Positions 16,849 through 23,480 of a stretch of DNA of 43,638 bases are shown here, piece after piece. Each line of letters opens with the position of its first letter. The first letter of the stretch is position 1. A program made the translations under genes and the position numbers. Source of the stretch: an uncultured Faecalibacterium sp. (GTDB lineage Bacteria; Bacillota; Clostridia; Oscillospirales; Ruminococcaceae); assembly GCA_934501115.1 (NCBI GenBank), contig CAKSTO010000015.1:1-43638 (forward strand), given 5' to 3'. The notes under the pieces were generated by a model that saw only the letters and a program-made list of their open reading frames with translations, ran no database searches and was not told where the DNA came from.

Positions 16849-16960
16849 AAACATTGTTTCTGCACGCCGTTTCAGGTGAGCGCGGAAAACGCAGTATTCA
16901 GGCCACTTTCCCAGCACTCAACAGAAAGCCCGCGCATCGGTCTGAGCGCCCGGACGCACA

Positions 16961-16982
16961 AAAGTGGGTTGCAAAGTGGGTT
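16961..16982. repeat. Tandem AAAGTGGGTT repeats, possible integrase arm-type sites
   Basis: AAAGTGGGTT occurs at 16961-16970 and 16973-16982, a 12-bp period, between the candidate attL and the end of the integrase gene and overlapping its stop codon. Short tandem repeats here often bind the integrase N-terminal domain (inference). Confidence 0.45.
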
Positions 16983-18138
16983 ATTTTCCGGTGCCCGGCG
17001 TGTACTCAGACAGGACATCTGAGACGGCCAGCGCAGTGGCGTTGTCGCGGCCGGTGACGGCGTGGGAGTACCAGCCGTAAGTGTCCATACTCCTGCTGTG
17101 ACCCACCATGCGGCGCAGCTGAGCAGGTGATACGGCATCTTCGATCATGCTCACGAAGGTGTGCCGCAGCTCGTACAGGCTGACGGGCGGGTCGATGCCG
17201 TTGCTGCGCTGGTAGAGCCGCCAGTAATTGTACAGGCTCTGCTCGTTGCGCAGCAGGAACAGTGGGTCGGCGTCCGTCAGCGGGCGTTCCTCTTCCTGCG
17301 TGCGCTGCTGCAGCTGGGCGCGGATCTCGGCCACAGCCAGAGGGTGCAGCACCACGGTGCGGATGGCATTCTCGTTCTTGCCGCTGGTCTCTTCGTTCAG
17401 AGTGTTGATCGCGCGGGAGAGATGGAGCATGCTGCCCTCAATGTCGCCCACACGCAAGCCCAGCAGCTCCCCGGGGCGCAGTCCGGTCATGACGGCGAAG
17501 CGGTAGGCGTGGATGTTCTCGTCCGGCTCCACTTTTCCGCGCACCACGCGGGTGTCGGTGGACAAAAGCACCCGCAGGCTGTCCGGCTGCAGGATCTTCC
17601 GCCCTTTCAGGCGGGCACCCTTCGGCACGGTCAGGTCTTCATCCTCCGGGCGCAGGGCGGTGTACTTGTGCTGGCGTGCCCACTTGACGAAGGCCACCTC
17701 CACGCCCCGGATGCCCTGCAGCGTTTTGCGGGACAGGTTGCCCCGGCTCTTCCGCGCGCTGTCCGGGTTCAGACAGCCCTCTTTATAGGCACGGTTCAGC
17801 ACGTCCTGCAGCATGCCGGTGGTCAGGTCGCCGATCCGGCGCGCTCCGATCACCGGCAGGATGTAATTGCGGCCGAACTTCTCCACTTGCCCGATATAGC
17901 TGCTGCCGCCTGTGGCTTTGACTGAGATCATGTACTCCGCCCACACATCAGCGCAGCGCTTTGTGGTGCTGGTGATGCCCTCATCCAGCCACGCATCCGC
18001 TTTGCGGTTTGCTTCCCGCTGTCCGGTGCGGCCGGGCTTTGCGCTGGTGAAGGTGCGGCGCACGCCGTCCTTCTGCACCTTGATCTGCCAGCGCTGCTGG
18101 TTCGGCAGCCAAACGGCTGTGTTGGTTCGCAATCCCAT
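16981..18138 (-). CDS. int: Phage tyrosine integrase
   Basis: A 385-residue tyrosine recombinase. The N-terminal half holds the arm- and core-binding domains. The catalytic half shows Arg221 in MTGLRPGELLGLR, Arg325-His326 in ELRHTF, His347 in MVGHS, and the nucleophile most likely Tyr357 in GWYSH (Tyr354 is near). The first His of the usual HxLRH box is Tyr here (LYELRHTF). The start at 18138 is taken because GGAGGTG lies upstream; longer readings would cross the small RNA unit. The gene's 3' end faces the candidate attL, the usual arrangement. It should integrate and excise this prophage. Confidence 0.93.
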   Translation of the reverse strand: MGLRTNTAVWLPNQQRWQIKVQKDGVRRTFTSAKPGRTGQREANRKADAWLDEGITSTTKRCADVWAEYMISVKATGGSSYIGQVEKFGRNYILPVIGARRIGDLTTGMLQDVLNRAYKEGCLNPDSARKSRGNLSRKTLQGIRGVEVAFVKWARQHKYTALRPEDEDLTVPKGARLKGRKILQPDSLRVLLSTDTRVVRGKVEPDENIHAYRFAVMTGLRPGELLGLRVGDIEGSMLHLSRAINTLNEETSGKNENAIRTVVLHPLAVAEIRAQLQQRTQEEERPLTDADPLFLLRNEQSLYNYWRLYQRSNGIDPPVSLYELRHTFVSMIEDAVSPAQLRRMVGHSRSMDTYGWYSHAVTGRDNATALAVSDVLSEYTPGTGK

Positions 18139-18163
18139 AAAAATACACCTCCATGGGTACACT

Positions 18164-18192
18164 TTGACAAGCCTGCCCGGAGGTGATATCAT
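18164..18192 (+). promoter_or_regulatory. Strong sigma-A promoter, divergent from the integrase
   Basis: TTGACA (18164-18169) and TATCAT (18187-18192) are 17 bp apart on the plus strand, and there is no rightward gene before 20159. Its output would be the short RNA that ends at the hairpin at 18252-18279. Confidence 0.75.
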
Positions 18193-18198
18193 AAGACT

Positions 18199-18288
18199 GT
18201 ACGGTTCCCCAACTGTACGGTCTGCGATGCCATCCGGCAAGCAGATTTTTTCTCCCTCGGCGTTGGCGCGCCGGGGGAGTTTTTGTTT
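18199..18288 (+). ncRNA. Candidate small RNA of about 90 nt
   Basis: The unit has a consensus-like promoter, about 50 nt of leader and a Rho-independent terminator (18252-18262 with 18269-18279, then a T-rich run). ACTGTACGGT is repeated at 18196-18205 and 18212-18221 around the start point, as for a bound regulator or two RNA elements. A 22-codon ATG frame starts at 18226 but has no ribosome site and ends past the terminator. The RNA lies divergent to int and tail to tail with the lysogeny membrane gene. Confidence 0.55.
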
Positions 18289-19168
18289 ATTCGTCCTCTG
18301 AGATATCACCTTCCGCAAGGGCAAAAAGCTCCGCACTTACTTCGCCGAGTACCGTTTTCTGCCTATCACTCATATACGGCAGATACGGCTCGAATGCCTG
18401 ATGATATTTCTCAGCCCAGTTCTTCTTTGCCTTTGGCGTTTTTAGGCTTTCAATTTTTGCCCGATATTTTTCCTCTGTGCGGTGGACAATCTCGTTTACA
18501 GCGCCGTCCCGGAACGCAAGATTTTGATATTTCTGCAAATCGGCAGTTGCACTTACTGGTGCACCATACCTTTTACATTTTTCCAACTCTAGCAGTCGCC
18601 CAACACAAAAATCGTATCTCATGAAGAACGTGGCCGGGTCTGTTGTTGTTTCAAGGATTCTTGCACTCTCACGCGCCTGCTTCAAAAATTGCGGAGCAAG
18701 AATTTTTGCATTTTTTCGAGAATCAACCAGATCCATCTCACCCATCCATTCGGGGTTAGGGGAATAATCACGTTCTACGGAAGATTCCAGTCCGTCCTCA
18801 GAAACTTGTACAGACCGAGGCCGTGTGACAAGGTTGAGGATCATGAAAATCAGAACCATCACCAGAAACGGAACCAGAAAGAAAAAAACGAGAACCAACA
18901 AAAAAGATCCGGTAATTTTGTCCGTTCCCAGAAGAGCCATCACCGGAAGCACTGCTCCAATGATGCAGGCAATCAGCAACTGTCTACCGGTGAGATTTGC
19001 CCGCTGGCGTTCTTCCAACGTACTAGCTGGCGTTCTCACTCTGGCTGCTGCACCGACAGCTGCACCAGCCCCGCGAAAAGCAGCATTAACGCACTTACTC
19101 GCTGTTTTATTGCCGGAGTGCTTTCGGTGCCATTCCTTCCGACCATAGGGAGAGAGTTTTTTACCCAT
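18287..19168 (-). CDS. Prophage membrane protein of unknown function in the lysogeny operon
   Basis: A 293-residue protein I do not recognise. The first 75 residues are basic and Ala-rich. Two strongly hydrophobic helices follow (LLIACIIGAVLPVMALLG and a Phe/Val/Leu-rich one), then about 170 charged, helix-rich cytoplasmic residues ending DISEDE. The start at 19168 (MGKKLSPYGRK) has CCTCCT-complement AGGAGG 6 bases upstream and overlaps the ImmA gene by 8 bases. It is therefore cotranscribed with the repressor and ImmA and should be made in the lysogen. Position and topology suggest an accessory lysogenic gene, for example superinfection exclusion or a membrane effector. That is inference. 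Confidence 0.75.
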   Translation of the reverse strand: MGKKLSPYGRKEWHRKHSGNKTASKCVNAAFRGAGAAVGAAARVRTPASTLEERQRANLTGRQLLIACIIGAVLPVMALLGTDKITGSFLLVLVFFFLVPFLVMVLIFMILNLVTRPRSVQVSEDGLESSVERDYSPNPEWMGEMDLVDSRKNAKILAPQFLKQARESARILETTTDPATFFMRYDFCVGRLLELEKCKRYGAPVSATADLQKYQNLAFRDGAVNEIVHRTEEKYRAKIESLKTPKAKKNWAEKYHQAFEPYLPYMSDRQKTVLGEVSAELFALAEGDISEDE

Positions 19169-19598
19169 ACAATTCCTCCTCGGGCACATTTTCGTTGTCC
19201 TTATAATAGTAATATGCACGCCGGACATATTCCTCCGTTGTGTCCAGCATCTCCGCGATCTCATCGGTATCACGCCCCTGCTTCAACAGGTCAAATAAAA
19301 CCTGTTTCGGGATTGCGTGCTGGATATACCAGTGATCTGCCCTCACCTCATGCCGTTCTATAATGTCAAAAGGGGTGGTTCTGGAATAAAATCCCCCATA
19401 CAGGCAATGACCGAGTTCATGGCCGATCCGCGCCTGCTCCTCCGCATAAGTACAGGGCTTGGAATTGTCCAGCCCGATGTAACACGCCCCACCAACTTCT
19501 GCAGACATGCTGCCAACGATCGGCATCGGATAGCGCAGGACCTCCACATGATTTTCGGCCGCAACTTTATAAAAGTCAGCCCTTGTTCCCATTTGCAT
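19161..19598 (-). CDS. ImmA/IrrE-family metallopeptidase
   Basis: A 145-residue protein with the zinc motif HELGH in ARIGHELGHCLYGG and a downstream E-VRADHW stretch typical of ImmA/IrrE. The C-terminus (GRDTDEIAEMLDTTEEYVRRA) looks like a small helix-turn-helix. ImmA-type peptidases cleave the neighbouring phage or ICE repressor when induced. The start at 19598 has AGGAG upstream and overlaps the repressor gene end; an ATG six bases later is also possible. Its position directly behind an XRE repressor fits an anti-repressor role. Confidence 0.88.
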   Translation of the reverse strand: MQMGTRADFYKVAAENHVEVLRYPMPIVGSMSAEVGGACYIGLDNSKPCTYAEEQARIGHELGHCLYGGFYSRTTPFDIIERHEVRADHWYIQHAIPKQVLFDLLKQGRDTDEIAEMLDTTEEYVRRAYYYYKDNENVPEEELYG

Positions 19599-19929
19599 CC
19601 CGCTCCTTTATGAACCGGACAAACTGCTTGACCTCTTCGTACTGGGCGTCTGTCACAGGGCCACCACCAAAAAGAGCAAACTTAATATCATCCTCTGAAA
19701 CCCCACCGGCACGCCCGGCGGGGCTTTTTTGTTTGCCGATCAGATCGTTTACCGACACACCAAAATAAGCCGCAACCTTTGAAAGTGTATCGCCGGAGGG
19801 TGTGGCTCCGGTATTTTTCCACTTTGTAACAGTCGAATTGCTCAGGCCGATCTCCTTTGCAGCACGGCTGCAGCTTACACCTTTTTTCTGGCACAGCTCA
19901 CTGTATACGTCATAAAACACAATTTTCAA
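19576..19929 (-). CDS. CI-like XRE-family repressor
   Basis: A 117-residue protein. The N-terminal HTH spans about residues 8-62 (SCSRAAKEIGLSNSTVTKWKN, then FGVSVNDLIG). The C-terminal half is short and lacks a LexA-type peptidase, which fits inactivation by the neighbouring ImmA. The start is non-ATG: TTG at 19929 or GTG at 19920, the latter with AAGGGG 11 bases upstream. It heads the leftward lysogeny operon and should bind the CTAACC-type repeats between 19957 and 20156 to hold the early promoter off. Confidence 0.85.
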   Translation of the reverse strand: MKIVFYDVYSELCQKKGVSCSRAAKEIGLSNSTVTKWKNTGATPSGDTLSKVAAYFGVSVNDLIGKQKSPAGRAGGVSEDDIKFALFGGGPVTDAQYEEVKQFVRFIKERDANGNKG

Positions 19930-19956
19930 CGCCCCTTTTTGTGCAGAGCGCCAAAT

Positions 19957-20034
19957 CTAACCAAATTCAGAAATTTTTTGTTGACTTTCTAACCAAATTC
20001 AGATATCATAGTGTCACAGTTGAATCCGGTTAGC
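19957..20034. promoter_or_regulatory. Repressor operator repeats, left group
   Basis: CTAACCAAATTCAGA occurs exactly at 19957-19971 and 19989-20003. A variant, GTTGAATCCGGTTAGC, lies in reverse orientation at 20019-20034. The second copy fills the spacer of the rightward promoter. Confidence 0.8.
19981..20009 (+). promoter_or_regulatory. Rightward early promoter
   Basis: TTGACT (19981-19986) and TATCAT (20004-20009) are 17 bp apart, with an operator copy exactly in the spacer, so repressor binding would exclude RNA polymerase. Confidence 0.8.
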
Positions 20035-20100
20035 AAACAAGCCCGGAATCAACTGAATGGCTCAGGCTAGAATTTGCGCTGGATAGTTGTTAGCACCATC

Positions 20101-20130
20101 ATCTTACCGCAAATTCTAACCAAAGTCAAG
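20101..20130 (-). promoter_or_regulatory. Leftward repressor promoter with overlapping operator
   Basis: On the minus strand TTGACT (20124-20129) and TAAGAT (20101-20106) are 17 bp apart. CTAACCAAAGTCAAG (20116-20130), a variant of the operator, overlaps it. It faces the rightward promoter, so the two transcripts overlap by about 80 bases. Confidence 0.7.
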
Positions 20131-20156
20131 TTTTTAAGTTGAAGGAGGTTAGAATT
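20112..20156 (+). repeat. Perfect 10-bp inverted repeat flanking the early ribosome-binding site
   Basis: AATTCTAACC (20112-20121) and GGTTAGAATT (20147-20156) are exact inverted repeats. In the rightward mRNA the right arm takes up the last two bases of AAGGAGG just before the first early start codon. As DNA the arms also contain operator half-sites. Confidence 0.7.
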
Positions 20157-20158
20157 GT

Positions 20159-20362
20159 ATGCCTGCACAATGGACAGGTGAGCTTGTTGGAAAAATGCAC
20201 AACGCCGGCGTCACCGGCAAGGAGCTGGCCGCACAGCTGGGCAAGAACCCGAAGTATATCTCTCAGGTTCTGAACGGCCATTACGAGCCAAAGAAAGCGG
20301 AACGCGAGTTCAATGCTGCACTTTCGGCTATCATCGAGGAACGTAAAGGAGGAGAGGTCTGA
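20159..20362 (+). CDS. Small HTH protein, first early gene (Cro-like)
   Basis: A 67-residue protein with one helix-turn-helix (TGKELAAQLGKNPKYISQVLNG), the size of phage Cro-type proteins. AAGGAGG lies 10 bases before the start. As the first gene behind the rightward promoter and opposite the repressor, a role in switching off the repressor promoter is likely but not shown by sequence alone. Confidence 0.8.
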   Translation: MPAQWTGELVGKMHNAGVTGKELAAQLGKNPKYISQVLNGHYEPKKAEREFNAALSAIIEERKGGEV

Positions 20363-20365
20363 CCC

Positions 20366-20608
20366 ATGAAGAAGCGCAATTACATCAAGCTGCGCCGTCT
20401 GGCCGAAGATCAGGGTCTTGAGATCCAGGAGCTGGCCGAACAGTCCGGCATGGGCGTTCGCACTCTGCACACCCGGCTGGAAGATGCAGACCCGGGCAAA
20501 AGCTGGCGCGCCAGCGAGATCACCGCCGTCTGCAAAGTCCTGCACATCCCGCAGGAGCAAATTGGGGAGTATTTCTTCCCCGAAGTTGAGAAAGGAGAAT
20601 CCGCATGA
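20366..20608 (+). CDS. Small HTH-type phage protein
   Basis: An 80-residue protein with an HTH-like core (IQELAEQSGMGVRTLHTRLED, then ITAVCKVLHIPQEQIGEYFF) as in XRE/phage regulators. A GGAGGAG site lies upstream. It lies four bases after the previous gene and its stop overlaps the next start as ATGA. DNA binding is likely; its target is unknown. Confidence 0.75.
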   Translation: MKKRNYIKLRRLAEDQGLEIQELAEQSGMGVRTLHTRLEDADPGKSWRASEITAVCKVLHIPQEQIGEYFFPEVEKGESA

Positions 20609-20883
20609 AACTCAAATCTGACCACTTTCTTTACGCTGCCGGGGCTTGCCTCGGCAGCGGGCTGGCGCTGATTCTTTTCGGAGAAGGCCGTCTGCTGAAC
20701 AATCAGCCCGGCGATACCATGCTCACGGCGGGCCTCATCGTGCTGCTGATCGGGCTGGCGCTGTACCGGCTCAGCGACGCGGTCGCTGCCGAAGAGGAGC
20801 GCCGCAAGAGCCGCTATGGCAAGATCCGGCGCAATCACGCCCGCAATGCGGAGTATCCGAAGGATCAGGAGCGCGGGGCATGA
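20605..20883 (+). CDS. Small two-helix membrane protein
   Basis: A 92-residue protein of unknown function with two hydrophobic helices (YAAGACLGSGLALILFG and MLTAGLIVLLIGLALY) and a charged Arg/Lys/Glu C-terminus. AAAGGAG lies upstream and the start overlaps the previous stop by four bases, so it is translationally coupled to the early operon. Confidence 0.65.
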   Translation: MKLKSDHFLYAAGACLGSGLALILFGEGRLLNNQPGDTMLTAGLIVLLIGLALYRLSDAVAAEEERRKSRYGKIRRNHARNAEYPKDQERGA

Positions 20884-20948
20884 GCGCCAAAACAAAAAAG
20901 CCCGCCGGTGCGCCAACACCGACGAGCCCAAAGGGTGATGGAATTTGA
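20880..20948 (+). CDS. Possible 22-residue peptide
   Basis: An ATG overlaps the previous stop as ATGA and opens a 22-codon frame (MSAKTKKPAGAPTPTSPKGD and two more residues), rich in Lys, Pro and Thr. Coupling supports translation, but no family is recognisable. The second half lies in the hairpin at 20933-20962. Confidence 0.4.
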   Translation: MSAKTKKPAGAPTPTSPKGDGI

Positions 20949-20962
20949 AAGCCCCATCACCC
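20933..20962 (+). promoter_or_regulatory. RNA hairpin upstream of the 20999 gene
   Basis: A perfect 9-bp stem (20933-20941 with 20954-20962) with a 12-nt loop and no T run lies 36 bases before the next start. A similar GTGATGG-type hairpin precedes rusA at 30465-30531. Confidence 0.5.
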
Positions 20963-20998
20963 CGATCATACCATAAAATCGGAGGTTTTTACAAGAAA

Positions 20999-21400
20999 AT
21001 GAACGCAAAAAATAAAAACGCACTGCTGGAGCACATCAAAAACGTGCCCGAATGGCAGTCCGCGCTGATTTACGAGCAGCTTGCGGCCCTGAACAAAGCA
21101 GCAGCCGACATCTCCACCGGTACTTCCACACTGGAGCAGGGCTTTGCCGACGGCAAGCTCCGGCCCGACCGCTATTACTGTTCCGACCGGATCTTCCGCC
21201 GGGACTGCAACACCGGCATTCTGGACAGTATCGCATCTGCCCTTGGCAAAGCCTTGGCGGCGCTGGAAGTTCTTTCTGCCCTGTCCGATGCATTCCAGCG
21301 GGAGTACCTCTCCAGCGTCGAAATCTCGCAGGGCATCTACTACAACGAGCTGGAAAAGCTCTGCATCAAACATGGTTACGTCGAGGAGGACAACGCATGA
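20999..21400 (+). CDS. Phage protein of unknown function (133 aa)
   Basis: A helix-rich 133-residue protein I do not recognise (opening MNAKNKNALLEHIKNVPEW; central RPDRYYCSDRIFRRDCN). I use the ATG at 20999, with GGAGG about 13 bases upstream, rather than a TTG at 20945 that would run through the hairpin. It has no membrane segment. The stop overlaps the next start by four bases in the early operon. Confidence 0.65.
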   Translation: MNAKNKNALLEHIKNVPEWQSALIYEQLAALNKAAADISTGTSTLEQGFADGKLRPDRYYCSDRIFRRDCNTGILDSIASALGKALAALEVLSALSDAFQREYLSSVEISQGIYYNELEKLCIKHGYVEEDNA

Positions 21401-21693
21401 AAGGCATTCTCATTGAACCGGGCGCAGAGCCCGTGGTCGCCACCCTGCCGGACACGCTGCAGGGCATCGAGGCACGGCTGCAGTGCCCCTGTGAGCAGAA
21501 GATCCTGCCCCGCACCCCGGCTGTGCTGGTGTACGGTGTTTACGGCAAAGGCCTGTGCCGGATCTACCGCAGCCAGCCCATCTACGGCTCCATCCTGTGC
21601 TACGGCTGGAAAAACAACACCCTTCAGCCCCTGAGCAAAGACCTGCAGGCCGAGATGCTCGACCGCCTGAAAGACACGGAGGTGCGGGTATGA
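21397..21693 (+). CDS. DUF3846-like small phage protein
   Basis: A 98-residue protein whose opening MKGILIEPGAEPVV resembles the DUF3846 family common in Firmicute phages. A CPCEQ stretch and GWKNNTLQPLS follow. It is coupled by ATGA overlaps on both sides. No biochemical role is established from the sequence. Confidence 0.6.
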   Translation: MKGILIEPGAEPVVATLPDTLQGIEARLQCPCEQKILPRTPAVLVYGVYGKGLCRIYRSQPIYGSILCYGWKNNTLQPLSKDLQAEMLDRLKDTEVRV

Positions 21694-23480
21694 ACACCTA
21701 CATCTGCAAGTGTGGGCGGCGTGTGCAGAAATCCAGCAGCGCTGACAATACCGGCAACCGTCTGAAAGGGTACGGCCCGGGCCATGAATGCTATGGCTGT
21801 CCCTACGCTATGCCGTGGGGCGGTAACGAGTGGAACGAGACTACCAAACGTTTCGTGCAGGATATTAAGGGCTACGAGTGCCGGATGAGTAGAACGCTCT
21901 CATATGACTCCCTCTTCATCGGATCGACCAAAGACAAATGCACCTGCTCTGTGTTCAGCCTGGATTTCGACTTTCTGGAACAGATCAGTGCATGGGTCAA
22001 AGATACTTTTTCTCAGGGCGAACTCACGGGCGGCTTTTCTCGAGACAAGATTCGCCCCACTGATTACTCCCACAATGGCCGCTACTGCTGTACATTCGTC
22101 TGCGCTGCCAACAAAAAGGGAATTTCTGCCAAAGCGGCTCTATTGGCCCGGTTCTTCAATTCGGATGGCAACCGCAAGGGCATGACCCCGCAGCAGGAAA
22201 TGGAAAAGATTCTGGCTGACATCAAAAAGGCAAAGGAGGCCGCCGAATGTTTAACTGCCCAGAATGCGGATGCTGCTGTGACTGCGGCAGAGAGTGCTGC
22301 TCCGAATGCCACAGCGGAAACTCCGACCACCTCGGAGAGCGGGGAGGATGCAAGCGCATTGCCCCAAGAAGCATCCCCACAGGGCTGCGAATCGGGCCCT
22401 GCCGTCCCTGCGGAAAGTTTTTCTGCTGGCGAAGCTGTGGGCGGCACCTCATCACCGAACTTGACGCTCCCTGCAAATACGAAAACGCCGACTGCATTTG
22501 ACTATGCCGGTCTGGACACTCAGACGGTGGATGTCCTGCACATGGCCGAAAGCCAGTACTCCAAGGGTAAGAAAATGGCCGAAACCGGCCTGCGCTGGAT
22601 GGTCAACGCCGTTTCCATGGCGCATGACGCTCTGTGCGGTGGAGTTGTCCAACAGTTGGACAACTCGAAGCATGGCAACCGTGGTGATGATTCTTTCCGG
22701 GCATGGTGTGAAAGCATTTCTCTCAGCAAGTCCTCTGCTTACAACCTTCTGAGGGTTGCCGAACGGTTCGGCAACATCGAGGTGGATGGCAAATCCATTC
22801 TGGACGTGCAACCTGCCACTCTTCTGTATGAAGCAGCCAAGCCCAGCGCCCCGGCGGATATGGTGCAGAAGGTCACCACCTGCGAAATCACCAGCAGCGC
22901 AGAGTATCGTGCTGTGCTCAAGGAAAACCAGCAGCTGCGCACCGAACGGGACAAGGCCCGCGCCGACCAGCTGAGCACCGCCAAAGACTGCAACCGGCTG
23001 GGTCTGAAGGTCTCACAGGAAAAAGACCGCGCAGACAAGGCCGAGGCCCGAGAGGAGGAAGCCTGGAAGATGCAGAGCAAGGCCGAAACCCGGGCGCAGG
23101 AGGCCGAGAAACAGCTGGAGGGTTCCCGGCAGGTGGCCGAAGCGGCCAAGCTCCGGGCGGATAAGCTGCAGGAAGAAAATGCGGCCTTGAAAAAGCAGCC
23201 CATCGCCGCCGTGATCGATGAGGAAGAGGTAGACCGCCGTGCCGGTGAAAAAGCCTACGAGATCGCGGCCGACATGACTGCCGACTACAAGGCCCGGCAG
23301 GAGCAGGACGCCCGCGATGCCTACGACAGCATCATTCTGGCCGGGCGTTCCATCACAAGCATCGTTCAGTCCGCTAAAATGCAGTTCCGCAAACTGCCGG
23401 ACGACCAGCGAGAGACCGCAATCAACCAGTTCGTTCACACACTCGCATCCGCTCAAGGGGAGGTATCCAAATGTCTGTAA
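21690..23480 (+). CDS. Zinc-ribbon / DUF3102-like / coiled-coil phage protein
   Basis: A 596-residue open frame with three parts. Residues 1-185 are Cys-rich (CKCGRR, HECYGCPYAMPWG, CTCSVF). Residues 186-270 are a low-complexity Ala/Thr/Ser/Pro stretch. Residues 271-596 have a DUF3102-like region (FRAWCESISLSKSSAYNLLRVAE) followed by a long Glu/Lys/Ala coiled coil (RDKARADQLSTAKDCN to LKKQ). Its start overlaps the previous stop as ATGA. The low-complexity linker coincides with a well-formed ORF in another frame (22247-22501), so this may be two genes fused by read-through of an open frame. It precedes the recombination genes; a DNA-associated role is plausible. Confidence 0.7.
   Translation: MNTYICKCGRRVQKSSSADNTGNRLKGYGPGHECYGCPYAMPWGGNEWNETTKRFVQDIKGYECRMSRTLSYDSLFIGSTKDKCTCSVFSLDFDFLEQISAWVKDTFSQGELTGGFSRDKIRPTDYSHNGRYCCTFVCAANKKGISAKAALLARFFNSDGNRKGMTPQQEMEKILADIKKAKEAAECLTAQNADAAVTAAESAAPNATAETPTTSESGEDASALPQEASPQGCESGPAVPAESFSAGEAVGGTSSPNLTLPANTKTPTAFDYAGLDTQTVDVLHMAESQYSKGKKMAETGLRWMVNAVSMAHDALCGGVVQQLDNSKHGNRGDDSFRAWCESISLSKSSAYNLLRVAERFGNIEVDGKSILDVQPATLLYEAAKPSAPADMVQKVTTCEITSSAEYRAVLKENQQLRTERDKARADQLSTAKDCNRLGLKVSQEKDRADKAEAREEEAWKMQSKAETRAQEAEKQLEGSRQVAEAAKLRADKLQEENAALKKQPIAAVIDEEEVDRRAGEKAYEIAADMTADYKARQEQDARDAYDSIILAGRSITSIVQSAKMQFRKLPDDQRETAINQFVHTLASAQGEVSKCL
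22247..22501 (+). CDS. Overlapping Cys-rich zinc-finger-like protein in the +2 frame
   Basis: An 84-residue frame lying wholly inside the 21690-23480 gene. AAAGGAGG (22232-22239) sits 7 bases before its ATG, an ideal ribosome site. The protein is full of CxxC-type motifs (CPECGCCCDCGRECCSEC, CRPCGKFFC, RSCGRHL), as in zinc ribbons, and ends DCI. Third codon positions in this frame are mostly C or G, as in nearby genes, whereas the longer frame here is A/T-rich at third positions and of low complexity. I think this frame is genuinely translated. Function is unknown; binding zinc is inference. Confidence 0.6.
   Translation: MFNCPECGCCCDCGRECCSECHSGNSDHLGERGGCKRIAPRSIPTGLRIGPCRPCGKFFCWRSCGRHLITELDAPCKYENADCI

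Noticed and set aside
16825..16870. Complete tRNA gene at the prophage junction
   Set aside because: Only the T-loop, the acceptor 3' strand and CCA are present; the 5' T-stem strand does not pair and no anticodon arm follows.
18226..18294. 22-codon peptide in the small RNA unit
   Set aside because: No ribosome site, and the frame runs through the terminator stem into the next gene.
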